A stretch of 64,000 nucleotides of DNA from Klebsormidium nitens. Taxonomy: Eukaryota; Streptophyta; Klebsormidiophyceae; Klebsormidiales; Klebsormidiaceae. Below, piece after piece: positions 36,201-47,494 of this stretch. The notes under the pieces were generated by a model. It made no database searches. It was not told the origin of the DNA and was given only the letters and a program-made list of their open reading frames with translations. The DNA lies in NCBI GenBank assembly GCA_000708835.1, contig DF236981.1, positions 62,001 to 126,000 of the forward strand. The letters are read 5' to 3'. The position numbers and the translations under genes were made by a program. Within the stretch, counting starts at the first letter, position 1, and each line of letters starts with the position of its first letter.

Positions 36201-39200
36201 TCAGAAAAGCCTTCACTGAGCTTCCACAAACGATGAGACTTCCAGCGGCCTTGAAAGCGGCATCGAGTTGGGCCGCACGAGTCGAGACTCGCTCTCCGAC
36301 GCCCTAAAAGAAGAACAAGTGATTTTCGTTTTGCCATTGAGTTGGGCAAGTTTACGATCTACCAGCATCACAAGAAGTTTCGCTGAAGGCCCACACACAA
36401 TGACTTTTCATTCACGGTTGAGAGAGGGGGCGGCTGATCGCGCAGTTCCACGGCAATGCCTCCGCAGTAGTTCTCGTGTTGCGGAGATACTGGTCACGTG
36501 CTACCGCCTTTCGTGACTCGAATACTGGCGTATGATCTATCTGGTCGCCCAGCCAAGGCTTCATGGATAATACGGCGCAACCGTTATGGAGGCATCGTAT
36601 GACTTTTCTCAAACACGAAGGGTCTCAGGACACAGAAGCACGTCACAGCGACGTGCTTTGGCCGTATGGACGAGGGCACGGGTACATGTCCCTACCTGGA
36701 GCCCCTTTGCCTCCCGCCCAAACTTCGCCGCCACCTCCGCAATCTTCGAATCGACATCCGCGATCTTCTCGTCCTGCGCTCGCAACTCCAGCTCTTTCCG
36801 CGCAACCGCCTCTCGCAGGGCCTTGAGCTCCCCTTCGATCGTGCTCTTCACTCCCATCAGCTCCTCTTTGAAATCCACTTCGCTTCGCGTCGTTTCGTCG
36901 ATCTTCAACTTCAGTGCAGCGTTCTCCTCCTCAATCACTCGCAACTCGAGACCGACTTTTCTCCGCCTTTCTGCGACATCGTCTTCTTGTTGCTGGAGCG
37001 ATGACTCTTGCTCGGAAGCGGCGGCTTCTGCTGACTCTTGGGCGCGGAGGGCGTTCGCATGCGCGGAGGCAGTCACGGCGCGCAGCAGGGCGGCGCCCTC
37101 GAGCTGTACGTCAACCTCCTCTTGAGCAGTCGCTTGCACCTGCAGGAGAAGAAGAAGAAGAAGCGCTGTCATCAGCGTTCGAGCTCGAAACGATTTGAGG
37201 AACGAAAAGCAACGTCTGGCGGACCCTTGCACCTGCATGAGGAAGCGCCGAGTTGGAGTTTGTTCGTTGACATCTCCGATGTTTGGGACTCTTCAGCAAT
37301 CGAATCAATGTTGCGATATATAACCGAGGTTCGCTGGCTGAGAACAGAAGAAAGGGAGTTGCTGGCAACTCAAACTAGGAAAGTGTATGCACAGCTAAAG
37401 ACCAGTTCCTGAAGGTGCATCACAAGATGAGTGGTAGCTTGCGGATCTTGTTGGTGGATCTGTTGAAGATGAGGCACGAGAGGGGAATATATCATCTTTC
37501 AAAACTCCAAAGCGCAGCCATTTTTCCTTGGGCCCCGTCTGAACGAACATCACTGATACCCAATGTCGAAAGCTTCATCTTGGTGTATCAAACGTAGGCG
37601 TACATTACTTGTGTTTCTTGGCCATGATTCTCGGCACCCAATTCCAATCAACAAGGCCCATACCTGCGCCGACGAACTATCGCTCTCCGCCTCCGCCGCT
37701 CGCGCGGCAGCTGTGGCTGCAGCCGCCTCTTTCTCCACGCCCTCAATCTCTTTAGTGAGCTCATCCGCCTTCTCAAAGTCTTCTTCATCGCACGCTATCC
37801 CCACCTGCTGTTCAAGGTCGGCAACACGCGCAGCTGCAAGGATCGAAATGGAAGCTGCTGAAAATCTTAAATCGACAATTCATCGAATGCCCGAGCCGAC
37901 ATCTCGCTTCGTTTGTTCCCTCGTTCTGTTGTTGTCCTCCAAACACAGTGTGCAATCATTCTGACTCCCCTTGTTGGAGTTGAGCCAGGTGTTACCAACA
38001 TAAGTACTATGTACGCAGTCTGTCACACAGATGACCGAGATGGACCCTGAAGATCACCAAAAGGACGTTATTGTCCACAAACCCAATGGAGTTCAGGATC
38101 CACGCATTGGAACCTGCCCCTCACCTGCCTCTGCCGCTCTCTCTGCTGCCTCCCGCTTTTTCTGCACTGCCGTCTTCTTGGTGGCAATTGCCCCCGCCAC
38201 CTTCTCCCTGATGATCGCCAGCCTCTTCTCCACATACTGGCGCACCTGAGCCACCTGCTTCGGCAGTGGCAAACCCTCCAGACTCTCGACCGTCGGAGGC
38301 GGCTCCTCTTGCAACTGCTCCTCCAACGCAATGCGCTCAATGTCGAGATCCGTCTCCAGCCTCTGGAGCGCCCCCTTTGCAGTGCCTTGCTCAGATGCAA
38401 TTGCCTCGCCGACCGCCTCCCCCTCTTCTGTGCCCACTTTCTCCAGACTCATTGCTGTCGGAAGCAACGCGGCTTCGGACGGGACGGACTCCTTAGGGTC
38501 AGCGTCAGGGACCGCAGCTTCAGAACTCTCCCCCTCAGCTTCAGGTTCGTTCTTGTTTTCTTCACTATCATCGTCCTCAACAAGTTTTGCTACAAACGAC
38601 TCTTGATCCGCTTCCTCTTTCCTCACCGCCTCCCTTTCCTCCTCAATATGCTCTGCAGCCAGCTTGGCCTTTTCAGTTTCCTGCTCCGATGGCTCTGCTT
38701 GGTCACCGCTCGGAACCACTGCAATCATTCCCTTACTTTGCACTTCTTCCAAGTCTTTTCCACCAGCTCCCCCCTCCTTTCCAGACACGCTTCTGGCCCC
38801 TGTTTCTGACCCCGCATCTCTCTCTCCTACCCTCTCGGCTCCACTTCTAAGCGCCACATTCCCTTCACCAGTCACTTCCCTATGGCTGTCATGCAACTCT
38901 CCCTCGTCATCCCGCCCCCTTCCCTGCAGCTCTGAAACATCCCCTATGCTAGAGCGAGGGCTCTGGCTCATTGGAGTCCCGTCACTGGGCGTAGGAATTT
39001 GACTCCCAGGCGCTGTACCACCCTTTGCGCCGTCATCTGCATCTCCCTCCCGTGCATATCCAACCCGCATGCTCCGCTTCTTCTTGCGAACAACTGCCGG
39101 CCGCAGAGCAGCAAGAGCAGCCGCAGAATTGCCTGTCGGAGGAACAGTACTGACAGGGGGAAGCTTCAACATTGAGACCCCCATTGGAGGGGCGTTTGCG

Positions 39201-39670
39201 ACTATTGAAGGAGGGCTCGCCGAAGTGGGCCGCATACTGGCCAGGGGAGGACTTTTAGGCGGAAGGGACTCTCCAGCAGCAGCAGCATCCTGGGGCGCCT
39301 TCGCAGCACTGACCTTCGGATCATCCAATGCACTTGCCAGGGTGCCAGTCCTGTCTGCTTCCACATCTGTCTGTTCAGAGGGTTCCATGGCCTCTGCCAA
39401 CGGATCGGCGACCATACTGAGGCCACTGAAGAGGCCCTCGTCCGCCTCGGGCATTACTGAATTTGCATCTGCGGGGGTTGCAGTCGAATTGGTATCCGCC
39501 ACTGGTCCCGCATCGCTCTCTTCCAGAACAACATCTTGCGCAAAGCTCATGCCAGCGAACAGCTCGCTGTCGTCCGGCTCCTTCTCTCTCTCAGCTTCTG
39601 GAGCCAATGCATCCGGCTCAGGCCTTTTCTCAGAAAGGTCTTTTGCCGCATTGAACATTCTTTTGAACAT
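33223..39670 (-). CDS. 1120-residue coiled-coil protein with UVR-like helical hairpins, 7 exons
   Basis: Exons: 39670-38125, 37833-37664, 37139-36696, 36125-35853, 35333-35170, 34587-34428, 33828-33223; frame is continuous, 1120 residues. Start chosen at MFKRMFNAAKDL; the frame runs 120 bases further upstream but that part looks unlike protein. Residues 1-430 are acidic and disordered, with two short repeats, LFAGMSF and LFSGLSM. From about 450 the protein is almost all charged coiled coil. Three stretches match the UvrB/UvrC (UVR) helical-hairpin pattern: EEDFEKADELTKEIEGVE (exon 2), NFKEAARLSAEAKALATE (exon 6) and AEDFEEAGSLQAEAEAAD (exon 7). UVR motifs mediate protein-protein contacts in other families. 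The C-terminal ~130 residues are acidic again. I do not recognise a named ortholog; plant proteins annotated only as UvrB/UvrC-motif coiled coils are the nearest class I know. Confidence 0.85.
36183..36430. repeat. decayed tandem duplication holding a ghost exon in a coiled-coil gene intron
   Basis: In the intron between exons 3 and 4, the minus strand at about 36301-36240 reads as a degraded copy of the start of exon 4: GVGERVSTRAAQLDAAF against ADEERVSSLAAQLEAEL, with a similar TTTAG acceptor. Flanking intron text is also doubled: 36193-36243 resembles 36357-36408. Nearby, CTGCGCTCTAC occurs twice at 36161 and 36185. The ghost has no clear donor and is not counted as coding. Confidence 0.7.
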
Positions 39671-40388
39671 GGTGCCAGACGCAATTGGACCTTTGGGTTG
39701 AGCACGCTTTAAAAGTTGGAAAATCTCGAGAAGAGAAGGCACACACGAGAGCGCAGCTGTAGGCTGTGCATGCAGGCGATCAGCTGCCACTTGGATCCTG
39801 AATGTGTTTGCTGGCTTTGTGTATGATAGCGAACCCTCAGCTAGCTCTAGCCTCAGGCTCTAGCCTCTGCTGCTTCAACGAATGCCTTGCTCAAGCTCAA
39901 GTCTGACACTTGCCTAATTCTGTAAAATGTAGACTTCTACCTACATTATACATAGTTGCATGGATGTGGTTGATTGCGTTGGGGAATCGGAGGCCGTATT
40001 TGTCTGTCGTCATTGGGATATGAACGCTTTGTGAATTGTGCTGCAAGCTTTTTGAGCACGTTTATTATGCTTGCGGCCGCTAAATTCCGGTAATATTGTG
40101 TGATGTCTGTCAGCGGCCTTATACTGGCCCATACGACAAGGGGTTGATCGGTTGGGCGGCTGATAAGTCCGAATATGTTAAATTAGTAAGAAAACATTGC
40201 GAAAGGTGGCAATTCCATGTCACTGTCAAGGAAGGTGGTGCGACAGTGAACAGGCTAAGGAAGATGGAAGGATCGAGCTCTTTGAACTTAGCATGAGGGG
40301 GTTTATTAGGTGCAGGCAGCAAAATCATTCAATGATAGACCGTTAAAAGAGCGGGGGACGCCACCTCTTTCGCTGGTCTGTGTCCATA
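39671..40388. promoter_or_regulatory. divergent spacer between coiled-coil and GNAT genes
   Basis: A 0.7-kb spacer separates two start codons that point away from each other, so both promoters should be here. It includes an open frame at 40096-40296 with CDVC...RPYTGPYDKG, but with no family or splice support. A small ATGTAG/CTACAT inverted pair lies at about 39929-39948. Confidence 0.5.
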
Positions 40389-42246
40389 ATGCAGAGCGTT
40401 CAGAGCTGCATGATGTGCGGACAGTGCAGCAGGGGAGCCAACACTGGCGTCCAACACTTACCTCAGCAGCATCTTCAGTCCTCAGGACCCTTGCGCATCG
40501 CCTCTCCATCCTTGAAAGCATCCCAAATTCACTCTGGGGGAACAGCAGTGCTTTCAACCGACAACCGCAGCTCTACACAGGCTCTGAGATGGGCCCCTGA
40601 CGCCCATCATAAGCGATGGGTGTTCACAACCACCTCGAAAAAAGGACCTGGTCCAGGGTCTTGCGACGCACCCCGCCATCCGCAATCGCAAGTTAAATCC
40701 GTCTCAGTTCCCTCTGTAGGAAAGCCGTCTGTAATGCTGTTTCGGCGCCCTACGTTGCATGTAAAGAAGCGACCGGTCACTCTGCCCGCCTCTAAAACCA
40801 GGTCTCAAACCTGTAGTAGTCAGGAAGTATGTTCTCAAAGGTCGTTCGGGCCGGACAAACGTCATCTAGGCCGACATGTTGATCAGCGCAGGAGAAAGGC
40901 TCCGCTCATCGCACTTCACAACGCGCAGTATCCTCAGTTCCGCCGCACCACCCTGCAAGCTTCTTCGTCAGAGAGCCCCGCAGCTACTACTGAAGGTTCT
41001 CTTGAAGACAGGCTAAGAGCTCTTGAAGTCAGTGTTAGTGAAGAGGACAACAGAGATGTTGAGTGGTTGGCAGAGGGAGGGGCTTGGAGGGTGCGGGCCG
41101 CTCAGGACGGGGAACTTTCAAAGATCGCCGATGTCCAAGCACAGGCTTTTCATGAGAAGCCGGCACTAGCTTTCCTTGACAGAGCAACATTTAGCATGCT
41201 CAAGGTGAGATGGCTGCCCTTGAAAGATTCATTCGTGGCGTACTTGCTACCACTTCAAAGATTGGGAGTGTTTGCCCCAGAGACCTTTCAAATCACAGTA
41301 AGCTTCTTGATTGCGTCATTTGGATTTGAAGTCAAGGTGAGCAAATCAAAAACCTTGAAGACTTTGGGGAGCTATTAAAATGTCCTCCTTGACTTGCTTA
41401 GAGAAATATAGTACCTTCAAGAATTCCTCTACTCACTTATGATCGCTTTACACATTTTGTTGCACCTTCAGGCGGAAATCCTGGACACCTTGCTTCGCAT
41501 GCGAAACAACTCCAAGCCTGGCAAGTAAGCAACGACCTATAGTCCTGCATCAAGTGCAACCAGTCGAAGCTGGACATGGACTCTTGATATGAACCGTATG
41601 ATCAACGAGAAATATCTAGTTCGCACGTACTGCCACATGCTTGGACTTTCCGTCCATTCTCCTGTCGGATTGTTTTCATCCTTGTTTACTCTCCTTGATC
41701 AGTACAGATAAAGTACGATTTCCTGCCGGCCTGTTGATTACATCGTCATATCTGTTTGCGACTTAAAGCTGCCACAAGCTGGAAACAGGCGTTTGTATCG
41801 ATAGGACTCAATCATGACGTCCTTGCAGGTACTTCTCGTTAGTAGCCGTGCCCCAGGATGACAGTAAACCGGGTGGGAGGCAACTGGAAAATCTGCCAAG
41901 TATAGTTGGTTCTGTCGATCTTATTCTGCTCCAGAAAGAAGACGTTTTGCGCTTTATTGAGGGGGCCTCGGAGTACATGTACGTAAGTGGCATGGCGGTA
42001 CATAACGAGTACAAGAGGCAGGGAATAGGCACTTTGCTACTCAAGGGGGTCGAGTCGAAGGTGAAAGCGTTGGGTATCCAGTACATAGCGTTGCAAGTAT
42101 ATGCCGAAAACCACGTTGCACAGACACTGTATGAAAAGGCTGGGTACCAGGCAGTCCACACTTCGTCTGCTTGGGCTCTCGAAACAATGCTTCCCGGTAC
42201 TCAAGGAAAGCGAAGAGTGCTAATGATCAAACGGATGACCTCCTAA
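40389..42246 (+). CDS. GNAT-family N-acetyltransferase, probably plastid, 3 exons
   Basis: GNAT enzymes move an acetyl group from acetyl-CoA to protein N-termini, lysines or small amines. Exons: 40389-41204, 41472-41524, 41829-42246; in phase, 428 residues. The first ATG of the frame is used. Residues 1 to about 225 are basic and Ser/Gln-rich, which fits a plastid transit peptide plus a disordered linker. The GNAT fold begins at WRVRAAQDGELSKIADVQ, continues with YFSLVAVPQDD, and has the acetyl-CoA loop KRQGIGT (the R/QxxGxG pattern) at about 351-357 after YVSGMAVHNEY. It ends with VYAENHVAQTLYEKAGYQ, the usual last helix and strand. The substrate cannot be told; plant plastid GNATs often acetylate both lysines and protein N-termini. 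Confidence 0.88.
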
Positions 42247-43152
42247 ATTTTGGTTGATCCGTACTTGAAGGAAAATGCTTTCCAAACCTCAGTATTCCCC
42301 TGCCTCGCGACACTACTACAAGACGGCTCCAGGGTCAAATGTTATATGCAGTGCGGCAACGGTATACGTCGAATCGGAACGCGAGCCGAAGGAATCAAGT
42401 GCACCATGTGCAAAAACCCTCATCAAGTGCATGTGAAGTTGCGCCGTTTTCGCTGGCCCGTTGTCTTGAGTTATACATCTTTTCCATTAACGGTCTCTTT
42501 CCATTTTTTGCAACGCCGTAGCTCCAAACAGGCCATACCAAGGCTTCTCATGGCGGCGGGCATGGACAGATATAGCAGTCAGTGCATGTGACGATTTCTT
42601 CAATTATATCTAAAGCTGCTATAGTGTCCATGTGCTCAACTCATGCCAACGTTCGAAGTATACAGGCTGACCGATTGCTGATCCTGAATAATTCATATAG
42701 CTTGTATACTTGATGTTACGTGGTTCTGTCGATGTGCACGCGCGCAAGGTGGCCTTGCCCAGTTCCAGCTCACTATGCCGCAAGCACCAAAGGGCAACTG
42801 GCGGCGGACCGCGATTGGGTCAAGGTCTAGTTTTACATGTACACGTCAGATAGAGCTATCTTCTTTGATACCGGTGGCAAATAGTCAAGCAGCTGCATGC
42901 AGCCGCCACCCGCCAGCGCTAGCTCCAGCTGCGGTTTTTTGAGTCGGATTGGAACATGGTCTTCTGGAAAATAATATATTTGGCAAGGCCGCGGGTGACA
43001 ATGAACGAAATTCCTTCATGAACCAGACGGAGCAGCCAATCTATTTGTATCCACCGTCTATGCTTGGACAACCGTGTGTCCGCTTTGACAGTCCGAGTCG
43101 AGCTCCCTAGCTCCGAACCTATAACGTCAGCCGTTGGTTTACGTCCCTGCCC
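42247..43152. other. spacer between convergent GNAT and transporter genes
   Basis: The spacer holds the 3' untranslated regions of both neighbours. No exon, RNA gene or repeat stands out. Confidence 0.55.
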
Positions 43153-46100
43153 TCAGTCAAAGACTCTCTCTCCAGTTGCAAAAACGTTCCAGATGACGGT
43201 GCTGACCAGATACAAAGCACACGTCAAAAGTAGGGGCAGTCGCCACGACCCAGTCCTCTCGACAAGATACCCGGTAGAAGCCGTTCCCGCAATACCCGCT
43301 AAGGTTCCTCCAGTATTGGAAAGGCCGTGAAGCACGCCTGCATACCGGGGGCCGATGTCCTGCATGACGAGTTTCAAACGCGTCATTGGCCGTGGTTGAA
43401 AAGGCAAGTAACATCATAGGACTGGCCGTCTTCTACACCGCTGATCGACTCGCCTTGAACTGAAACTTTATACACCGCGGCACGAAATCTTCATATACAT
43501 CATACTAAGAAAGGAGGAGGAGAAGCAGAGTAAACACCTCGAGTCGGGCAATAATCCTGGAGAAGGGGACGGTACTTTTATGCTTGTCCGTCGCACCTGA
43601 TGAGAACAATCGCAACATTCCGAGACAACGTTCGACACTTCCTGCATTACAACTACTCAGATTCAACCATGAGGGCCATACTACGCAAGTGAAAATATTC
43701 CTCCTCCAAAGACGTTACGGCCTTTCCAGAATCTAGGCAGGAAAGGCCTCATGGTTCACCTGGTAGTTAACAAGGAAGCCAGCCTGAGTGAAGGCAGACA
43801 AGCCGAGCGCCGTCGTTAACCACAGCGATGCGGCCGTCGGGGTTCGCGCCGACAGCATCACAAATATAGCGATCGCCGGCCCCACGTTTCCGATGCTCTG
43901 CAGAAGAAGGGTAGCACGGGAGTTCAGTCCATTCGTCGTCTGGCTATCAATCCGGTTTCGCAGAGTGCTTTGGCCGCCAACAGCTTGAACCGAGAGGCCC
44001 TTGCTACATGATTCGCACCCAGTGTTTAAAGTTGACTGCACAGGCGATGCTTGCGAACCATGATTCCAATATATGGACGCAAGGGCAGAGCCAGCTTGAC
44101 GTCGAGAGCTGTTTCAGATGTCATGCAAGTATCCGAGTGCCGGGTGCTCGATGGTTTGTTTAGGAAGCTTTCGATAATGACGACATGACTTTAATAGCGC
44201 GACCGTAGGAAGGGTAACAGCGTTCCAAAAGAGAAACATTGACGCTGTAGATCTAAGTCGTGCACCAAAACGACGCCTGCCGATTGAGGCGCACCTAAGA
44301 ACAAGGATTGGCCTGCTTCTGGTTCCCTCAAAGCCAAGACTAGCCTCTTGGCTCACAATGACCTCGTGGCAACTCTTCACAACATGAACGATCCGATCGT
44401 CGCCTGGGATGAAAGAAGGAAGCGAATAGTCCACAATAACGACCCAATTGACGACAAGAAGCCCCTTTCTCTGTACAGCGGTCGCTCAAGATCAGCTTCA
44501 AGCTTCGGCGCCACGTCAAACCGAGCCCAAAAAAGTGAGCATGACCTCATATTATACCAAGACATTTACGGTCCAACTCAGTGTCCAATGCCTCTTGTAC
44601 AGCCCTACCTGCATGATTTTCCGGATGGCCGTGACGCTAAAGCCCTTCGACGCCAGAGAATCCGCAATGACCGCTGCCATGTAGCCAGCTGCAGCCATGA
44701 CGGCCCACGGAAGCGCGGCAAACGACGCGGCTTGTCGGAGATCTGCCTTAAGCACCTGGCTGAAGTAAAGCGGCATCCAGGACAGCAGGATGAAGTAGCC
44801 CTGCGCCAGAAACATGTGATGACGTGAGCCTGACGTCAGCCTAATGCCATGGAAGGAGGAAAGACGAGCCGGTAAGAGCTACACGCTCTGAGATCGAACG
44901 GCACACGTTGACTTCCTTCGGCTGAAGCAGGGTTACTGTCTGCAAGCTGCGTTCGAAAGAGTCAGGTCCTGAGAATCTGATGGACCTCTTACAGAAGGTT
45001 AACGGCACTAGTCTACAGCACTTCTTGATATCCGTCAACCCTTCTTCCATCAGTGTTTATTCCCGTCACTGGAACGGACGAACTTTGTAAGTCGTAGGGT
45101 GAAGTGAACGAGGGTTTGATATCTGAAAGGACTTACCCAGTTGTTGACTGAGTTAGCAACAATGATTGCCCACGTCGGCGCTTTTGACAGCAACAGCCCA
45201 AAAGGTGGTAGTCTGCTAGAGGGCTTTTGCTTAGCATCTTCTGTTTTCCGACCGCTTATTGCGTCGATACTACTCCCTACGCTTACTTTCTCTTGCCCTG
45301 CAACCCCGCTCGTCGGTACTAAAGGTGCTCTATCTGGCACGAACGCTAACCAGGCTGCTAACCACACGAAACCCAAAACGCCAAAAATGTAAAACGGACC
45401 CCCAACGCCCATGCTAGTGCCCATCAGAGGGGGTGCCAGTAGCAGTCCCGCCATCGACCCCACGTGGAATCCGGCCATGCACAGCCCAACTGCGCGTGCG
45501 CGTGCGCTTTTTCCTACCCAACGCGCCATCAGATTGTTCATACAGGGAAGCGCGACCCCCTCTCCAAAGCCCATGACTGCCCGGGTGGTTAGGAGGGCGG
45601 TTAGGGAGTGGTTAGCGGCCCAGGGCGTAAGCAGAGTTGCGGCGGACCATAGGAGGATGCCAGCGGCGAGGACCTGTTCAAAGATGGGGGCTTGTGTAAA
45701 TGGTCTGTGATCTATCTAAAACCCAAAGTCAAGAGAAGATCAACTCACTAATAATCATTGGCGATATGAACCTGCTTTGCTCTAACCAAGACGGCAGTGT
45801 CAACAACAGAAGACTACCAAGCAGGGGGCAGTTGAGTGAGCAAGAAGGCAGGAGGCGTTTGCAGATCCAGAACTAATCTATGCGGGAGTCAGTGCATCAG
45901 TCTCTGGACCTGATTGAATGGGGCAGTACTGGAACCACCCATATCACAAGGCAGCCATGAGATGAATTTTTGGGGTAATATGTGCTTCCATTTTCCTTGA
46001 AAACAGAGCCCACCACATTCTACAGACTTCGAGAATACAAAGCAAACGGATCCAGTTTGAGACTACGGCGTGCATGTCTTTTGGAGCTAAAGGAGACACT

Positions 46101-46787
46101 TCCCCTCACCTGCCGTCCACCAAGTTTGTCCGCTAGCGCCCCCCCCAGAACAGGTGTGAAAAGGTAGCCCCACAGAAAGCTGCTCTGAACGATGCCAGCC
46201 ACCGACTCGCCCCAGCCTCTGCTCTTTGCCAGTGGCAGGATTGCAACCGACATTATCGCCCTGTCAGCATTACACAAGACCAACGAGAACGCGACAAGTG
46301 TCACCACCACGATCGCCCTGCCAGCTAGGCCTGGATCAGAGGGTGAGGCGCCTGAAGAAGAAGGATTCTGATTTCCAGAGCTTGCGGCAGCGCATCTGAT
46401 CCCCAATCGGCGACTTTGAAGATGACTGTCAGCGGGCTGAAAAGCGGGCAGGCTATCCCGTCGACTGAGGTCCTTCCTATGGCGCATCTTTAGTGGTGAT
46501 TCTGCATCGTCTCGGCAGTCACCCAGTATCGAAGCTGTGCACTGGTTCAAATCTATTACACTCCCCCCATCGCCGGTTGCAGGCGTCCGCCAGAGGTGGA
46601 CGGACTGGGAACAAATTCTGGCTTTTGATCCAACGGACTTTGACGATTGTAGGCACTGGGGCAGGCCATGGTTCTGATGGGTCCTTGTTGCGCAACCACT
46701 GAATGTTTGGGCTAACTCAGAAGGCAGCTCTGGCTTTCGTGGCAGGCGGCCAAGTGATACCCTCGCCTTTATGAAAATCTGCGCCAT
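43153..46787 (-). CDS. PHT4/ANTR-type anion (phosphate) transporter, plastid, 5 exons
   Basis: Major facilitator of the SLC17/PHT4 group; plant members carry inorganic phosphate, and one carries ascorbate, across plastid or Golgi membranes. Exons: 46787-46110, 45673-45137, 44800-44609, 43897-43760, 43359-43153; in phase, 583 residues. Residues 1-150 form a long Ser/Arg-rich leader that fits plastid import. The first membrane helix (VVVTLVAFSLVLCNADRAIM) is followed by SVAILPLAKSRGW, SSFLWGYL and GGALADKLGGRQ, the family loop. Then come MGFGEGVALPCMNNLMARWV, the central cytosolic linker, WMPLYFSQVLKADL, FSVTAIRKIMQ, and DIGPRYAGVLHGLSNTGGT in the last exon, closing with VIWNVFATGERVFD. These blocks match plant ANTR proteins closely. 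Which of the PHT4 subtypes it is cannot be told. Confidence 0.93.
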
Positions 46788-47494
46788 ATTGGATCACCTA
46801 TGAAAGAAGGCCCATGGGAATGTGGTCACATGCTGTATCTATCCCTTTGCACAGGGATGGGAGCCGAACGATATATCACTGAGTAGTACTACCACCACTC
46901 CGGTTATCAATGTGGGGCAGCGCCGTTTTCACAAAGCATTGCAGCGTCTCCTCGCAAAACTTTGCAACACTCGATCCAACTTGGAATATGTACCTGATGC
47001 AATCATGTTATTAGAGCAATAGCTGACAGCGCCCTGCCTATGAACTTAGGTGAAGAACCTGAAACGTACGTGAAAGGAACCCAAATGCAATGCAGAAGGG
47101 GGGCAGCTTCAACCCTCTCCTTCGAGTAAAACCCTAAAAGCTCCGCAGCAGCTAGCCAACAAACTCAAACCCTAACTTCCTTCCTAGGAACTGTAAACCT
47201 GTGCAGGAATTCGACCCTTCGATCTTGCGACACCATCCTATCGTACGGCTCTCAAGCGTCAGTTGGTCGAACAAAGTTTCTTCCTGGGCAGAGCAATCAA
47301 CATGCACCTTTGAGCCTGCTCTGACTTGCTTTGGCTCTGCATCATCATGCTTTGCAGCTTCGCTCAGCAGGGACGGACAAGTCAGAACCTCGCCAGCGCT
47401 CCGAGTCCTTCACATGCAGCTGCCATGGCCGCACAATTCCAGCTGCATTAACAGTAATGTTAATGTATGGTGACCTTCACTATTGTTGTAGGGA
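46788..47494. promoter_or_regulatory. divergent spacer between transporter and OFD1-like genes
   Basis: A 0.7-kb spacer separates divergent start codons and should hold both promoters. A TTGTAG just before 47490 could be a splice acceptor, so an untranslated first exon of the OFD1-like gene may lie in it. Confidence 0.5.
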
